Shown here: one piece after another, positions 6,373-14,046 of the stretch
Layout: the number at the start of each line of letters is the position of its first letter
Position numbering within the stretch: the stretch's first letter is position 1
NCBI GenBank assembly: GCA_003447545.1
Contig: DLYX01000191.1
Coordinates: 1 to 15,765 of the forward strand
Length of the DNA stretch: 15,765 nucleotides
Direction: 5' to 3'
Origin: Deltaproteobacteria bacterium
GTDB lineage: Bacteria; Desulfobacterota; Binatia; UBA12015
Translations under genes and position numbers: made by a program
The notes under the pieces: model-generated
The model's input: the letters and a program-made list of their open reading frames with translations, nothing else
The model's database searches: none
Told to the model about the DNA's origin: nothing

Positions 6373-8343
6373 ATGAAGAACCCCTCACCAGAAGAGCTGG
6401 AGCAGATCGTTCTGGCGCACCCGGCACTCGATTTTCAGGATCCTGCGATCAACCTGAGGCAAACGATTCGACCTGAGAATCCTCGAGATAGCGGCACGCC
6501 GACCGTGGTCGTCCCGGACACTCCCGCGGAGCCGACGAGCAACCACAGCGAGGACGAGCTTCCACCACCACCCGAGCAGGGCTTCGAGATTCGAGACCTC
6601 CTCGGGCGAGGCGGCATGAATGTCGTCTACCGTGCCCTGCAACGAGACCTGCAACGCGAGGTCGGCATCAAGCGCATTCGTCCCGAAAAAGGGCGACAGG
6701 CGTCTGCCCAGCGAGCATTCCTGCACGAGGCAAGGCTGACAGGTTCCCTCGAGCACCCCAATATCCTGCCGGTTCACGGGATCTCGGTCAGCGAAAAGGG
6801 CGAGATCTCTCTTGCCATGAAACTGATCGAGGGACAGACTTGGGCGGAACTGTTGCACCCCCAAACACCCGAGGCCCGCAAAGTCGCCTCTGGTCTCACA
6901 TTGGCCGATCACCTGCGCGTCCTGGTGACCGTCAGCAACGCCGTCGCCTTCGCACATAGCCGCCACGTCGTCCACCGCGACATCAAACCCGAGAACGTGA
7001 TGATCGGATCCTTCGGCGAGGTCGTCCTGATGGATTGGGGCATCGCCATGAGCACGGCGGACCCCCAGGGCGGGGAACCCGAGAAGCGTATCCGTCTGGC
7101 AGGAACACCCGCCTATATGGCACCCGAAATGGTTTCGCCCGGTGGTCATCAAATTTGCGAGCAAACCGACATCTACCTGCTGGGAGCGATCCTCTTCGAG
7201 ATCCTCGAGGGGCACCCGCCGCAGGCGGCCGGAACGCTTTTCGAGGCGCTTGCGCTGGCGACCAGCGAGCGACCGCCAAAGTTCCTCGCGAATCCCCCCG
7301 AGGAGTTGGCCGAACTCTGCCGGTGTGCGCTCGCTCATCAACCCGGGGATCGCCCTTCAAGTGCGCGCGAATTCCGGGAAGCCCTCGAGAAGCATCTGTC
7401 CCACCGGGAAAGTCTGGCCATCTCGGCACGCGCCACCGATCTACTCGCCGGGGCGGGCGGCGCGCACGGCACGGTGGGGACTCGAGACGCCGACGAACCC
7501 GAGAATCGCGCCGATCTCTATACTCAACTGTCGCGAATTATTGCCGGCTTTGAGCAGGCCAGAATCCTCTGGCCCGAAAACCCCCAGGCGCGGCGCGGCG
7601 AGGACGACGCACGGCTCCTGCTCGCCGAAACCGCTCTGGCAGCGGGAGATCTGGTCATGGCCAACTCGGCAGCGAGCGCCTTGCCGGCCGAGCGCGGTGC
7701 ACCGCTGCTCGACCGCGTGAGCGCCGCCCATCAGGCCCGAGAAAAGGCGCGGCATGCGGCACGGCGCACCGGCGCCGGGTTGATCGCATTGCAGATTCTG
7801 ATCGCCATGGTGCTGGGTCTGTTCGCCTGGTGGGAGCTGGATGAATTTTATCATGCGGAAACAGCGCTCCGGCTTCGCGAAGTAAATCCGGTCGCCATGG
7901 CCGCCCTGCAGCAGGCAGGTTCATTGGAGCCCGAAACGGTGGACCCGATTCTGGACCGCATCGCAAAGGGCCGAGACATGCGCCTCACGGTCATTGATCC
8001 GCAAGGCATCGTTCTGGGAGACTCCCACGGTGATCCCGCACGGATGGAGAACCATGGAGATCGCCGTGAGGTCAGGGAAGCGCTCCGTCAGGGTGAGGGC
8101 TCGGCCGTCCGGGACAGCTCGGTCCAGAACGCCCGCGTGGTCTATTTCGCCCGGAGAATGGTCGACGACTCCGGCAAGCCGATGGCGGTGGTGCGCACCT
8201 CTCTACCCTGGAGCGGCGTCCACGAGAGCCTTCTGGACTTTCTCGCACCGCTTGCCGCGGCACTCCTCATCTCGGTGGTTGTCGGGGGTTTCGGGACCTG
8301 GCTCGCCTGGCGTCGGCTGGACCGACGCGTGGCTCGTCTCTAG
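6373..8343 (+). CDS. membrane Ser/Thr protein kinase with C-terminal PhoR-like extracytoplasmic sensor
   Basis: A 656-residue Hanks-type kinase. After a disordered N-terminus (1-70) come the Gly loop GRGGMN (78-83), Lys100 (VGIK instead of VAIK), alpha-C Glu119, HRDIKPEN with catalytic Asp203, DWG (221-223, in place of DFG) and GTPAYMAPE (244-252), so the kinase should be active. Residues about 375-460 are helical and TPR-like (LAETALAAGDLVMANSAASAL). Helix TM1 is at about 467-487 and TM2 at about 623-645. Between them, an extracytoplasmic region of about 130 residues resembles the periplasmic domain of PhoR-type histidine kinases (LTVIDPQGIVLGDS, then DPARMENHGDRREVREALRQ). The chain stops 11 residues after TM2, so no HAMP or histidine kinase module follows. 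Targets and ligand are unknown. The gene stands alone between the CocE-like hydrolase and a sulfotransferase. Confidence 0.88.
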   Translation: MKNPSPEELEQIVLAHPALDFQDPAINLRQTIRPENPRDSGTPTVVVPDTPAEPTSNHSEDELPPPPEQGFEIRDLLGRGGMNVVYRALQRDLQREVGIKRIRPEKGRQASAQRAFLHEARLTGSLEHPNILPVHGISVSEKGEISLAMKLIEGQTWAELLHPQTPEARKVASGLTLADHLRVLVTVSNAVAFAHSRHVVHRDIKPENVMIGSFGEVVLMDWGIAMSTADPQGGEPEKRIRLAGTPAYMAPEMVSPGGHQICEQTDIYLLGAILFEILEGHPPQAAGTLFEALALATSERPPKFLANPPEELAELCRCALAHQPGDRPSSAREFREALEKHLSHRESLAISARATDLLAGAGGAHGTVGTRDADEPENRADLYTQLSRIIAGFEQARILWPENPQARRGEDDARLLLAETALAAGDLVMANSAASALPAERGAPLLDRVSAAHQAREKARHAARRTGAGLIALQILIAMVLGLFAWWELDEFYHAETALRLREVNPVAMAALQQAGSLEPETVDPILDRIAKGRDMRLTVIDPQGIVLGDSHGDPARMENHGDRREVREALRQGEGSAVRDSSVQNARVVYFARRMVDDSGKPMAVVRTSLPWSGVHESLLDFLAPLAAALLISVVVGGFGTWLAWRRLDRRVARL

Positions 8344-8403
8344 GCCGGAGGGAAGAACCTCGTGGCCGATTTCCAAATTCGCCCAATCTGATAGAAGCCC
8401 GCC

Positions 8404-9393
8404 ATGGATCGATTTGTTGTTGGCACCGGTCGCTGCGGTTCCACCCTGCTCTCGCGCATGCTGGCCGAGCACCCGGACCTGCTCAGCATTTTCGAATTCT
8501 TCAATGGACTCGACGGCGCTCGGCGGTTTTCCCGCTCAGCCGTCTCGGGAGCGGAGTTCTGGGAGATCATCTCTCAACCCCATCCCTTTATCACCATGAT
8601 CACCAGTCGAGGCTATCCGGTCGAAGAAATCACCTACCCTTTTCGCGCAAACGATCGCTTCCAACGAACCGATGATATCCCCTGGCTTTTGGTGACGACT
8701 CTCGGTCGACTCGACAACGATCCCGATACACTTCTCGACCGGACCGAAGCGTTTGCGCGAAAACAGCCCGGCCAAACTCTGGGAGAGCATTACCGGAAGC
8801 TCTTTGCGTGGCTCGCCGAGGTTTGCGGGAAGACGATCTGGAATGAACGTTCGGGATCTTCAATCGATTATATTGCCGATCTCGCGCAGACATTCCCCGG
8901 TGCACGCTTTCTCCATATTCACCGATCCGGAGAGGAAGCGGCCCTCTCGATGCGGGAGCACCATGCCTTTCGGCTCGCCATCTCCCTTGTCCACGGGCTT
9001 CATCCCGATGTCGATATTGCCACAGCAATCGCCCATCGAACGCCACCGAAAAATGCAGAAGACCCGGTCCGTAAAATTCTGGAGAGTTCTCCGGATGCTG
9101 CCTATTTTGGTCGGTTCTGGAGTGACCAGTTGACGCGCGGATTTCGTCAGCTGCAATTCCTCGACGCGAATCAATATATGGAAATTCGCTTCGAGGATCT
9201 GATCACCGAGCCCACGACCACTTTGAAGAAGTTGTCGGCGTTTTTCGAGCTGCCCGACCGCGAGTGGATCGCAAAGTCCGCAGCACTGGTGCGCCAGCTG
9301 CCGCCGCCGCGCCTCCCCACGCTTCCGGAGGAAGAGCAGGCACGCCTCATCGAAGCATGCCATGCCGGAAACCAGCTGCTCGGGCGGGCCTGA
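8404..9393 (+). CDS. sulfotransferase family protein (PAPS-dependent type)
   Basis: A 329-residue protein of the bacterial sulfotransferase (Sulfotransfer_3-like) group. The N-terminal 5'-phosphosulfate-binding loop is GTGRCGSTLL (7-16). The 3'-phosphate-binding region has a beta strand and FLHIHRSGEEAALSM with Arg174 and Ser182. The C-terminal part (RFEDLITEPTTTLKKLSAFFELP) is the usual end of the fold. Such enzymes transfer sulfate from PAPS to hydroxyls of lipids, sugars or small molecules in the cytoplasm; some relatives with this loop have unknown chemistry. There is no obvious Shine-Dalgarno before ATG 8404; the 60-bp gap after the kinase contains TGATAGAAG just upstream, only a weak -10 candidate. 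The stop lies 6 bp from the stop of the convergent oxidoreductase gene. Confidence 0.85.
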   Translation: MDRFVVGTGRCGSTLLSRMLAEHPDLLSIFEFFNGLDGARRFSRSAVSGAEFWEIISQPHPFITMITSRGYPVEEITYPFRANDRFQRTDDIPWLLVTTLGRLDNDPDTLLDRTEAFARKQPGQTLGEHYRKLFAWLAEVCGKTIWNERSGSSIDYIADLAQTFPGARFLHIHRSGEEAALSMREHHAFRLAISLVHGLHPDVDIATAIAHRTPPKNAEDPVRKILESSPDAAYFGRFWSDQLTRGFRQLQFLDANQYMEIRFEDLITEPTTTLKKLSAFFELPDREWIAKSAALVRQLPPPRLPTLPEEEQARLIEACHAGNQLLGRA

Positions 9394-9399
9394 ATAGCC

Positions 9400-10365
9400 T
9401 CAGAGCAGAACGGCCACCTCTTCGGAAAAAGCATCGATTTGATCGAGCATTTCGTCAGCATCACGAACATGCAGGCGAATGCCCATATGCGTGCATCCCG
9501 CCCGCGCGTTTTCGTGCATGAATTCAGCCATTCGCTCCGGGCGACCCGTGAGAACTTTATCCGCGACCGCGTGCGAGGGTTCCCCGACGTAGGCATCCAG
9601 AGCCATCCCACCAATTTCCAGTGGCTTGGTCCTGTTGGAATTCGCACGGCGTTCATGAAGAAATTCAATGGCATTCGCCATCCCCATGGCAGGTGGCCCT
9701 TGGGGGAGCCATCCATCGGCGAGTTCGGCTGCACGTCGCATGGCGGCGCGGCTCGAACCGCCAACCCAGATCGGCGGTCCGTCCACCTGAACCGGCCGCG
9801 GTTGCTGGCCCAGATCCTTGTACGACCAGAACTCGCCGTCGTGCTCCGGGTAGTCCTCACGAAAAGCCTGCTCAACGCAACCGATCGCCTCTTCGAGCAT
9901 CTTGCCACGCTTCGAGAAGTCGAGCCCCAGGGCTTCGAATTCCTTTTGTGCGTGCCCGGCCCCGACCCCGAGAATGACCCGACCGCCGGTCAGGCAATCC
10001 AGGGTCGCGTAGGATTTGGCTGTCTGCAGTGGATGCCGATAGGGCAAAACAGAGACGTAGGCCATCAAGCGGACCCTGCATGTCGCCGAGCCTAACCAGG
10101 CCAGCGTCGCCACCGGATCGTACCATGTGGCCGACATATGGGGGACCAGATCTCGCGGAACGCCGACATGGTCGGAGACAGCGAGATAGAGAAAACCTCG
10201 CGCATCGCATCGCATTGCGATCTGCCGCATCTCTTCCGGACCACAGGACGCCTCCCAGGGTTGAACAAAGGTGGGGCTCTGCTGTGCTATCGGCATATGG
10301 ATGCCGTAGGCCATTTTTGCCGACTTGGAATCGACCGTCTTTTCGTCTTTGTGGGCTGCGCTCAT
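9400..10365 (-). CDS. LLM class F420-dependent oxidoreductase
   Basis: A 321-residue luciferase-like TIM-barrel monooxygenase/oxidoreductase. Family motifs are LAVSDHVGVP (SDH 64-66), GGRVILGVGAG (127-137) followed by H-x-QKEFEALGLDFSKRG, and PPIWVGGSSRAAMRRAAELADGW (196-218). The pattern is that of F420-dependent relatives such as the Rv2161c group, though FMN use cannot be excluded from sequence alone. The substrate is unknown; these enzymes typically reduce or oxidise diverse small molecules. The first 17 residues (charged, Lys/Asp/Ser) precede the conserved MAYGIHMP, so a start at 10314 is possible. I keep 10365 because a TTGACC-containing promoter-like site ends 8 nt before it. No Shine-Dalgarno is seen at either start. 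Divergent from a second, related oxidoreductase. Confidence 0.88.
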   Translation of the reverse strand: MSAAHKDEKTVDSKSAKMAYGIHMPIAQQSPTFVQPWEASCGPEEMRQIAMRCDARGFLYLAVSDHVGVPRDLVPHMSATWYDPVATLAWLGSATCRVRLMAYVSVLPYRHPLQTAKSYATLDCLTGGRVILGVGAGHAQKEFEALGLDFSKRGKMLEEAIGCVEQAFREDYPEHDGEFWSYKDLGQQPRPVQVDGPPIWVGGSSRAAMRRAAELADGWLPQGPPAMGMANAIEFLHERRANSNRTKPLEIGGMALDAYVGEPSHAVADKVLTGRPERMAEFMHENARAGCTHMGIRLHVRDADEMLDQIDAFSEEVAVLL

Positions 10366-10373
10366 CTGCGGAG

Positions 10374-10403
10374 GTGGTAAGTCTTTTGGTAGGCCGAGGT
10401 CAA
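10374..10403 (-). promoter_or_regulatory. putative promoter of the minus-strand LLM oxidoreductase gene
   Basis: On the minus strand TTGACC (10403-10398) is followed after 18 bp by TACCAC (10379-10374), and ATG comes 8 nt later. The -10 box lacks the conserved final T, so support is modest. The layout repeats that of the pqi and kinase promoters. Confidence 0.3.
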
Positions 10404-10429
10404 CCCGGCGATCTTTGTGAAAAGAAAAC

Positions 10430-10440
10430 TTCGTTACGAA
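10430..10440. promoter_or_regulatory. short palindrome, possible operator
   Basis: TTCGTTACGAA is an 11-bp palindrome with a single central base, in the 106-bp region between the two divergent oxidoreductase genes. It could bind a regulator serving both, but it is short enough to be chance. Confidence 0.25.
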
Positions 10441-10441
10441 A

Positions 10442-10465
10442 AGGCTCGCAAAGAGCCTCAGGAGA
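10442..10465 (+). promoter_or_regulatory. leader hairpin plus Shine-Dalgarno of plus-strand LLM gene
   Basis: A perfect 6-bp stem, AGGCTC (10442-10447) and GAGCCT (10453-10458), closes a GCAAA loop. One base later AGGAGA (10460-10465) gives a good ribosome site 6 nt before ATG 10472. The hairpin could protect the mRNA 5' end or tune initiation. Confidence 0.4.
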
Positions 10466-10471
10466 ATTTCG

Positions 10472-11341
10472 ATGTTGCATTTTTGTGTGTCCGGCGCCTT
10501 CCAGCCGATCGAGCATTACGTTCCAGTCGCCAAAGCCGCCGAGGCGGCCGGATTCCGGTATATGGCGGTCTCTGACCATATCGCGCACCCCGAGAAAATC
10601 GAATCCCCATACCCCTACACACCCGATGGGGGCCTGCGCTGGGAGCCGTTCACCAACTGGCCTGATCCGATGGTCGCCGTTGGTGCCATGGCCGCTGCAA
10701 CTGAAACGATCCGCTTTGTCACGGGGATCTATATTCTACCCGCACGTCGGCTTTTCTCCGTCGCCAAATCAGTGGGAACGGCGGCCGCTCTTTCCAATGG
10801 TCGACTCACACTCGGGATCGGTGTGGGATGGATGAAGGAAGAGTTCCAATTAATGGATGAAGATTTTCATACCCGCGGCAAGCGGACCGATGAAATGCTC
10901 GAAGTCCTCCAGAAACTCTGGGCTGGTGGGTGGGTCGAACATCACGGGAAATTCTATGACTTCCCCCGCGTCGAGCTGACACCGGCGCCCGGCCGAGTTC
11001 CTGTTCTCGTCGGCGGTCTCTCGGAGGCGGCCTTGCGGCGCACGGCACGGCACTCCGATGGCTGGATCTCCGATATTCATACGACCGAAGAACTGCGTGC
11101 CATCATTGCTCGAATTCGCGAACTGCGTGCGGACACATCCAGAGCGAATGATCCTCTGTACGTCTTCGCCGCAGCCGTTGATGCTTTCGACGTCGATGCC
11201 TATCGACGTCTCGAAGACGTCGGCGTAACTCACGTGCAAACAAAACCGTGGATGCTCGAAGGCATCGAGGAAACCGACCTGCAGGGAAAAATAGACAGCA
11301 TGAATCGGTTTCGCGACCAGGTTATCGACAAGCTGGTCTGA
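10472..11341 (+). CDS. LLM class F420-dependent oxidoreductase (second copy)
   Basis: A 289-residue luciferase-like oxidoreductase, clearly related to but diverged from the minus-strand neighbour. Motifs: MAVSDHIAHP (SDH 34-36), FVTGIYILP (82-90), NGRLTLGIGVGWMKEEF (109-125) and VPVLVGGLSEAALRRTARHSDGW (176-198). These fit the F420-dependent LLM group (TIGR03619-like). Cofactor and substrate are inferred from family only. The start is well supported by AGGAGA. The stop TGA is followed directly by the GTG start of the RibD-like gene, and the sulfatase-like gene lies 32 bp beyond that, so the three probably form an operon. Two LLM enzymes plus a RibD-like reductase suggest redox chemistry on a shared small-molecule substrate class, which is inference. 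Confidence 0.9.
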   Translation: MLHFCVSGAFQPIEHYVPVAKAAEAAGFRYMAVSDHIAHPEKIESPYPYTPDGGLRWEPFTNWPDPMVAVGAMAAATETIRFVTGIYILPARRLFSVAKSVGTAAALSNGRLTLGIGVGWMKEEFQLMDEDFHTRGKRTDEMLEVLQKLWAGGWVEHHGKFYDFPRVELTPAPGRVPVLVGGLSEAALRRTARHSDGWISDIHTTEELRAIIARIRELRADTSRANDPLYVFAAAVDAFDVDAYRRLEDVGVTHVQTKPWMLEGIEETDLQGKIDSMNRFRDQVIDKLV

Positions 11342-12112
11342 GTGGCGCCAACTTCGGAAATCGGTTGTCCTGTCTCCGAACGGATCCGGCACATCTGGCG
11401 CGACCCTCTCGAAAAACCGGCCGGCCTCCTCCATGTCATGGCTGTCGCCAGTCGCATCAATGGAAGCCTCGGCGCGATGCGAATCACGCCGCAAACGCCA
11501 ACCAGCGGGACGGATCAATTCAGTCTGGAGATCGCGCGTGCTCGGGCGGATATCATCCTGACAAGTGGGGCTATCTTGCGCAGCGAACCAGATCTCCAGC
11601 ATGGGATCTCTCCACCCGCGACGGTCTGGCGCCAGGAAGTTCTGGGCAAAACAGATCCGCCGGAGATCATTTTTATCAGTCGAGGCCAGGCAATACCCTT
11701 CGACCATCCCGCGCTGCAGCAACCGGGGGCAACCCTGGCAACCGGGTCGGCCACAACCCCCCAATTCATGCGCGAGGTCCACAGACTCGGAATCCGGCAC
11801 CGCAAGCTACCCGGAGACTCTCCCAAGGCACTCGTCGACCAACTGTTATCCGCAAAAATGCGGACCATCACGCTGGAGTGCGGGCCATCGACTGCAGCGG
11901 AGTTCTATCAGGACAGCATCCGCGTAGACGAGTTGATGCTCTCGTGGTGCCATGGTTTCGAGCTTCCCGACTCGTTGAATGCAGGTGCGGTGGAATCCCC
12001 CGCCGGTCTGCGCCGCCACTTCGGATCGCCACGAAGCGAATACGCCGCTGATGATTTTGGCCACCGCTGGAGCTTCAGTCGTTGGGTGGCTCCCGGAGAA
12101 TTCGGCGCTTGA
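11342..12112 (+). CDS. RibD C-terminal/dihydrofolate reductase-like family protein
   Basis: A 256-residue stand-alone reductase-type domain resembling the C-terminal half of RibD (pyrimidine reductase fold). It shows MAVASRINGSLGA (33-45, counterpart of the substrate strand near the start of RibD-C), RARADIILTSGAILRSEPDL (66-85, counterpart of the nucleotide-binding and GAGTVRAEDP region), TLECGPSTAAEFY (177-189, counterpart of the EGGP turn) and VDELMLSW (195-202). Known relatives use NADPH to reduce pyrimidines or related heterocycles; the true substrate here is unknown, and there is no deaminase half or other riboflavin gene nearby. The GTG start abuts the TGA of the upstream oxidoreductase gene without a clear ribosome site, so initiation is probably by translational coupling. 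A later start would cut into the fold. Confidence 0.72.
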   Translation: MAPTSEIGCPVSERIRHIWRDPLEKPAGLLHVMAVASRINGSLGAMRITPQTPTSGTDQFSLEIARARADIILTSGAILRSEPDLQHGISPPATVWRQEVLGKTDPPEIIFISRGQAIPFDHPALQQPGATLATGSATTPQFMREVHRLGIRHRKLPGDSPKALVDQLLSAKMRTITLECGPSTAAEFYQDSIRVDELMLSWCHGFELPDSLNAGAVESPAGLRRHFGSPRSEYAADDFGHRWSFSRWVAPGEFGA

Positions 12113-12132
12113 AGCCAACCACATTTTACCGC

Positions 12133-12138
12133 AAGGAT
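12133..12138 (+). promoter_or_regulatory. Shine-Dalgarno of sulfatase-like gene
   Basis: AAGGAT lies 6 nt before ATG 12145 and decides that start over an in-frame TTG at 12082, which overlaps the preceding gene and would bury the signal peptide. Confidence 0.6.
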
Positions 12139-12144
12139 GACGGC

Positions 12145-14037
12145 ATGAAGCTTTCCCCGCACCGGCACAGCCTCCGAACAACGTCCATGGTTGCGATGAG
12201 TGGTCTTTTGCTGCTCCTCAGCGCGGGCGGCGTGGGCGCCGCGAGGCAGAGCATGTCCCGGGACCTTCTGCCGATATTGGCAACAATTTCAATACCCGAA
12301 CCGAAACCGGCCGCTGTGAAATCTCATTTCGACTGCACCCCCGAACTGGGCAAAAACTGCCGTATCATCGCGAAGCGCTCCAACCGTCGCCAATCCTTCA
12401 TCATGGCTCCCGGCGACGAATCCCGCATCTCCATCGAAGCGAACTCCGGTGATGAAATCCGCTTCGCCCTCGATCGGCCCCTCAGCCGCTCCAATCGACT
12501 GCAACTCGAGGTCCGTGTCGAGCACCCCGAAGGCACGTTCGCGCAAACATTCAAGACGCCACCACCGACAAAACCATGGACCGAGATCACCGTTCCGATC
12601 CGCCACTCAGGAAAACAGGTTCTGACGTTTCGCGTGAAGCAGCAGCCCGGGAGCCTCGACGTCGATGCTCTTGCGATCGCGGCACCCCGCCTGATCCTGC
12701 ATTCGAAAACCGCCGAGCCCCAGCCACCGAATATTCTGCTCTACCTCATGGATACACTCAGAGCGGATCATACCTCCGCTTTGGGGTACCACAGAGACAC
12801 CACGCCAAACCTCGCCGCCCTGGCCAAGACCGGCTGGAACTTCACAAGGGCCACCAGCACCGCCCCCCGCACGCGCGCGTCAACGGCGAGCATTTTGACG
12901 TCGCTCTACCCCACTCAAAATCAGGCTGTCCTGAATAGAGGATTGGATCTCGAGGTGGAAACTCTAGCCGAGATTCTCCGACGGGGCGGCTGGGCGACAT
13001 ACGCCTACGTCGCCAATGGCAATGTATTTGAGCCTGCTTTTCGGTTTGATCAGGGCTTCGATCAATTTGTGACGATCCGCGGAAAGAAGCTCGACAACCA
13101 TGCTCATACAATCGAAATCCACGAGAAGATTTTCCCCAACCTCGACCGCCTGAAGGGCGAGCGCTTCTTCCTCTACGTCCATGCGGTGGACCCGCATTCC
13201 CCCTATGATCCGCCAGAGGAGTCCCGCCATCGCTATACAGACGCTGATTATCAGGGCTCCATTGACCCGAAAAAGACGGTGGCACGTAATCTCAAAAAAA
13301 CATCCTTGTCGCCCGAGGATTTCAACTTTGTCGTCGGTCTTTACGACGAAGACATCCGGTACCAGGACGCAAGTTTCGGCAGACTGCTCAAGGCCATGCG
13401 GGACAGGGACTTGCTGCAAAACACGCTGATCGTCGTCGTCTCCGACCACGGCGACGAATTTCTGGAACACGGCGGGTGGGAACATGGGATGCGACTTTAC
13501 GAACATCAGCTACACGTTCCGTTTATCGTCCATGGACCGGGCATCGACACTCATACGATCGACAAGCCGACCTCTCTAGTCGATGTGATGCCCACGATTC
13601 TGGCGCAAGCCGGGCTGGCCGCTCCGAAGAAGGGCGAAGGACGTAATGCAGCGCCCCGGGCGAGCGAGAAACCTGCAACGCCCGGTTCCCCGATCTTTGC
13701 CGAAGAAATCAAGCCAGATTTTCGAATGCAGTCTCTCCGTCAGGGCCCCTGGAAGATTATCCGACATATCAACCGCGCACCGGACGGGTGGAGGGAAGAG
13801 AATGCCAGCTACACCCTGTATCGCCTCGACAAGGACCCCGGCGAGCAGACGGACCTCGCCTCTGTCGAAACCGGGAAACTCGACGAAATGCGACAGCAAC
13901 TGAGCGCGCTGCAGACGCGCCTCGCCGGTGGAACCGCTCCCGCAGATATTCCGACACCGCCGCTGGCCATCGATGAACGCACCCGCCGCCAACTCGAGGC
14001 ATTGGGGTATGTTGTCGGTGAGGGCAGCGGAAAATAA
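12145..14037 (+). CDS. secreted sulfatase-like hydrolase/transferase with non-canonical active site
   Basis: A 630-residue exported protein. A signal peptide (about 1-32, hydrophobic core 16-30, cut near GVGA) is followed by a beta-sandwich-like region (about 60-190, with Cys64 and Cys72). Then comes an alkaline-phosphatase/sulfatase superfamily domain: PNILLYLMDTLRADH (195-209, metal ligand Asp203), a catalytic-loop region at 239-253, HAVDPHSPYDPP, and SDHGDEFLEHGGWEHG (433-448) with metal ligands Asp434 and His435. At the place of the sulfatase CxPxR signature, aligned through the following ASILT, the sequence reads T243-R-A-S-T247. The Cys/Ser convertible to formylglycine is therefore Thr and the Pro and Arg are absent. 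It may be a phosphodiesterase or transferase with a Thr nucleophile, or a divergent sulfatase. It is probably the third gene of the operon with the LLM oxidoreductase and RibD-like genes. Confidence 0.87.
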   Translation: MKLSPHRHSLRTTSMVAMSGLLLLLSAGGVGAARQSMSRDLLPILATISIPEPKPAAVKSHFDCTPELGKNCRIIAKRSNRRQSFIMAPGDESRISIEANSGDEIRFALDRPLSRSNRLQLEVRVEHPEGTFAQTFKTPPPTKPWTEITVPIRHSGKQVLTFRVKQQPGSLDVDALAIAAPRLILHSKTAEPQPPNILLYLMDTLRADHTSALGYHRDTTPNLAALAKTGWNFTRATSTAPRTRASTASILTSLYPTQNQAVLNRGLDLEVETLAEILRRGGWATYAYVANGNVFEPAFRFDQGFDQFVTIRGKKLDNHAHTIEIHEKIFPNLDRLKGERFFLYVHAVDPHSPYDPPEESRHRYTDADYQGSIDPKKTVARNLKKTSLSPEDFNFVVGLYDEDIRYQDASFGRLLKAMRDRDLLQNTLIVVVSDHGDEFLEHGGWEHGMRLYEHQLHVPFIVHGPGIDTHTIDKPTSLVDVMPTILAQAGLAAPKKGEGRNAAPRASEKPATPGSPIFAEEIKPDFRMQSLRQGPWKIIRHINRAPDGWREENASYTLYRLDKDPGEQTDLASVETGKLDEMRQQLSALQTRLAGGTAPADIPTPPLAIDERTRRQLEALGYVVGEGSGK

Positions 14038-14046
14038 CGTTGTTCT

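Noticed and set aside
6385..7341. 318-codon open frame on the minus strand opposite the Ser/Thr kinase
   Set aside because: It mirrors the high-GC kinase gene, which has a complete set of catalytic motifs; the antisense product shows no recognisable domain.
10850..11800. 316-codon minus-strand open frame opposite the LLM and RibD-like genes
   Set aside because: It spans two well-supported plus-strand genes and their junction, and its translation resembles no family. It is a shadow frame.
13292..13298. A7 run in the sulfatase-like gene as a possible slippage or frameshift site
   Set aside because: The frame is intact on both sides, there is no overlapping downstream frame to enter, and a run of this length inside a gene is unremarkable.
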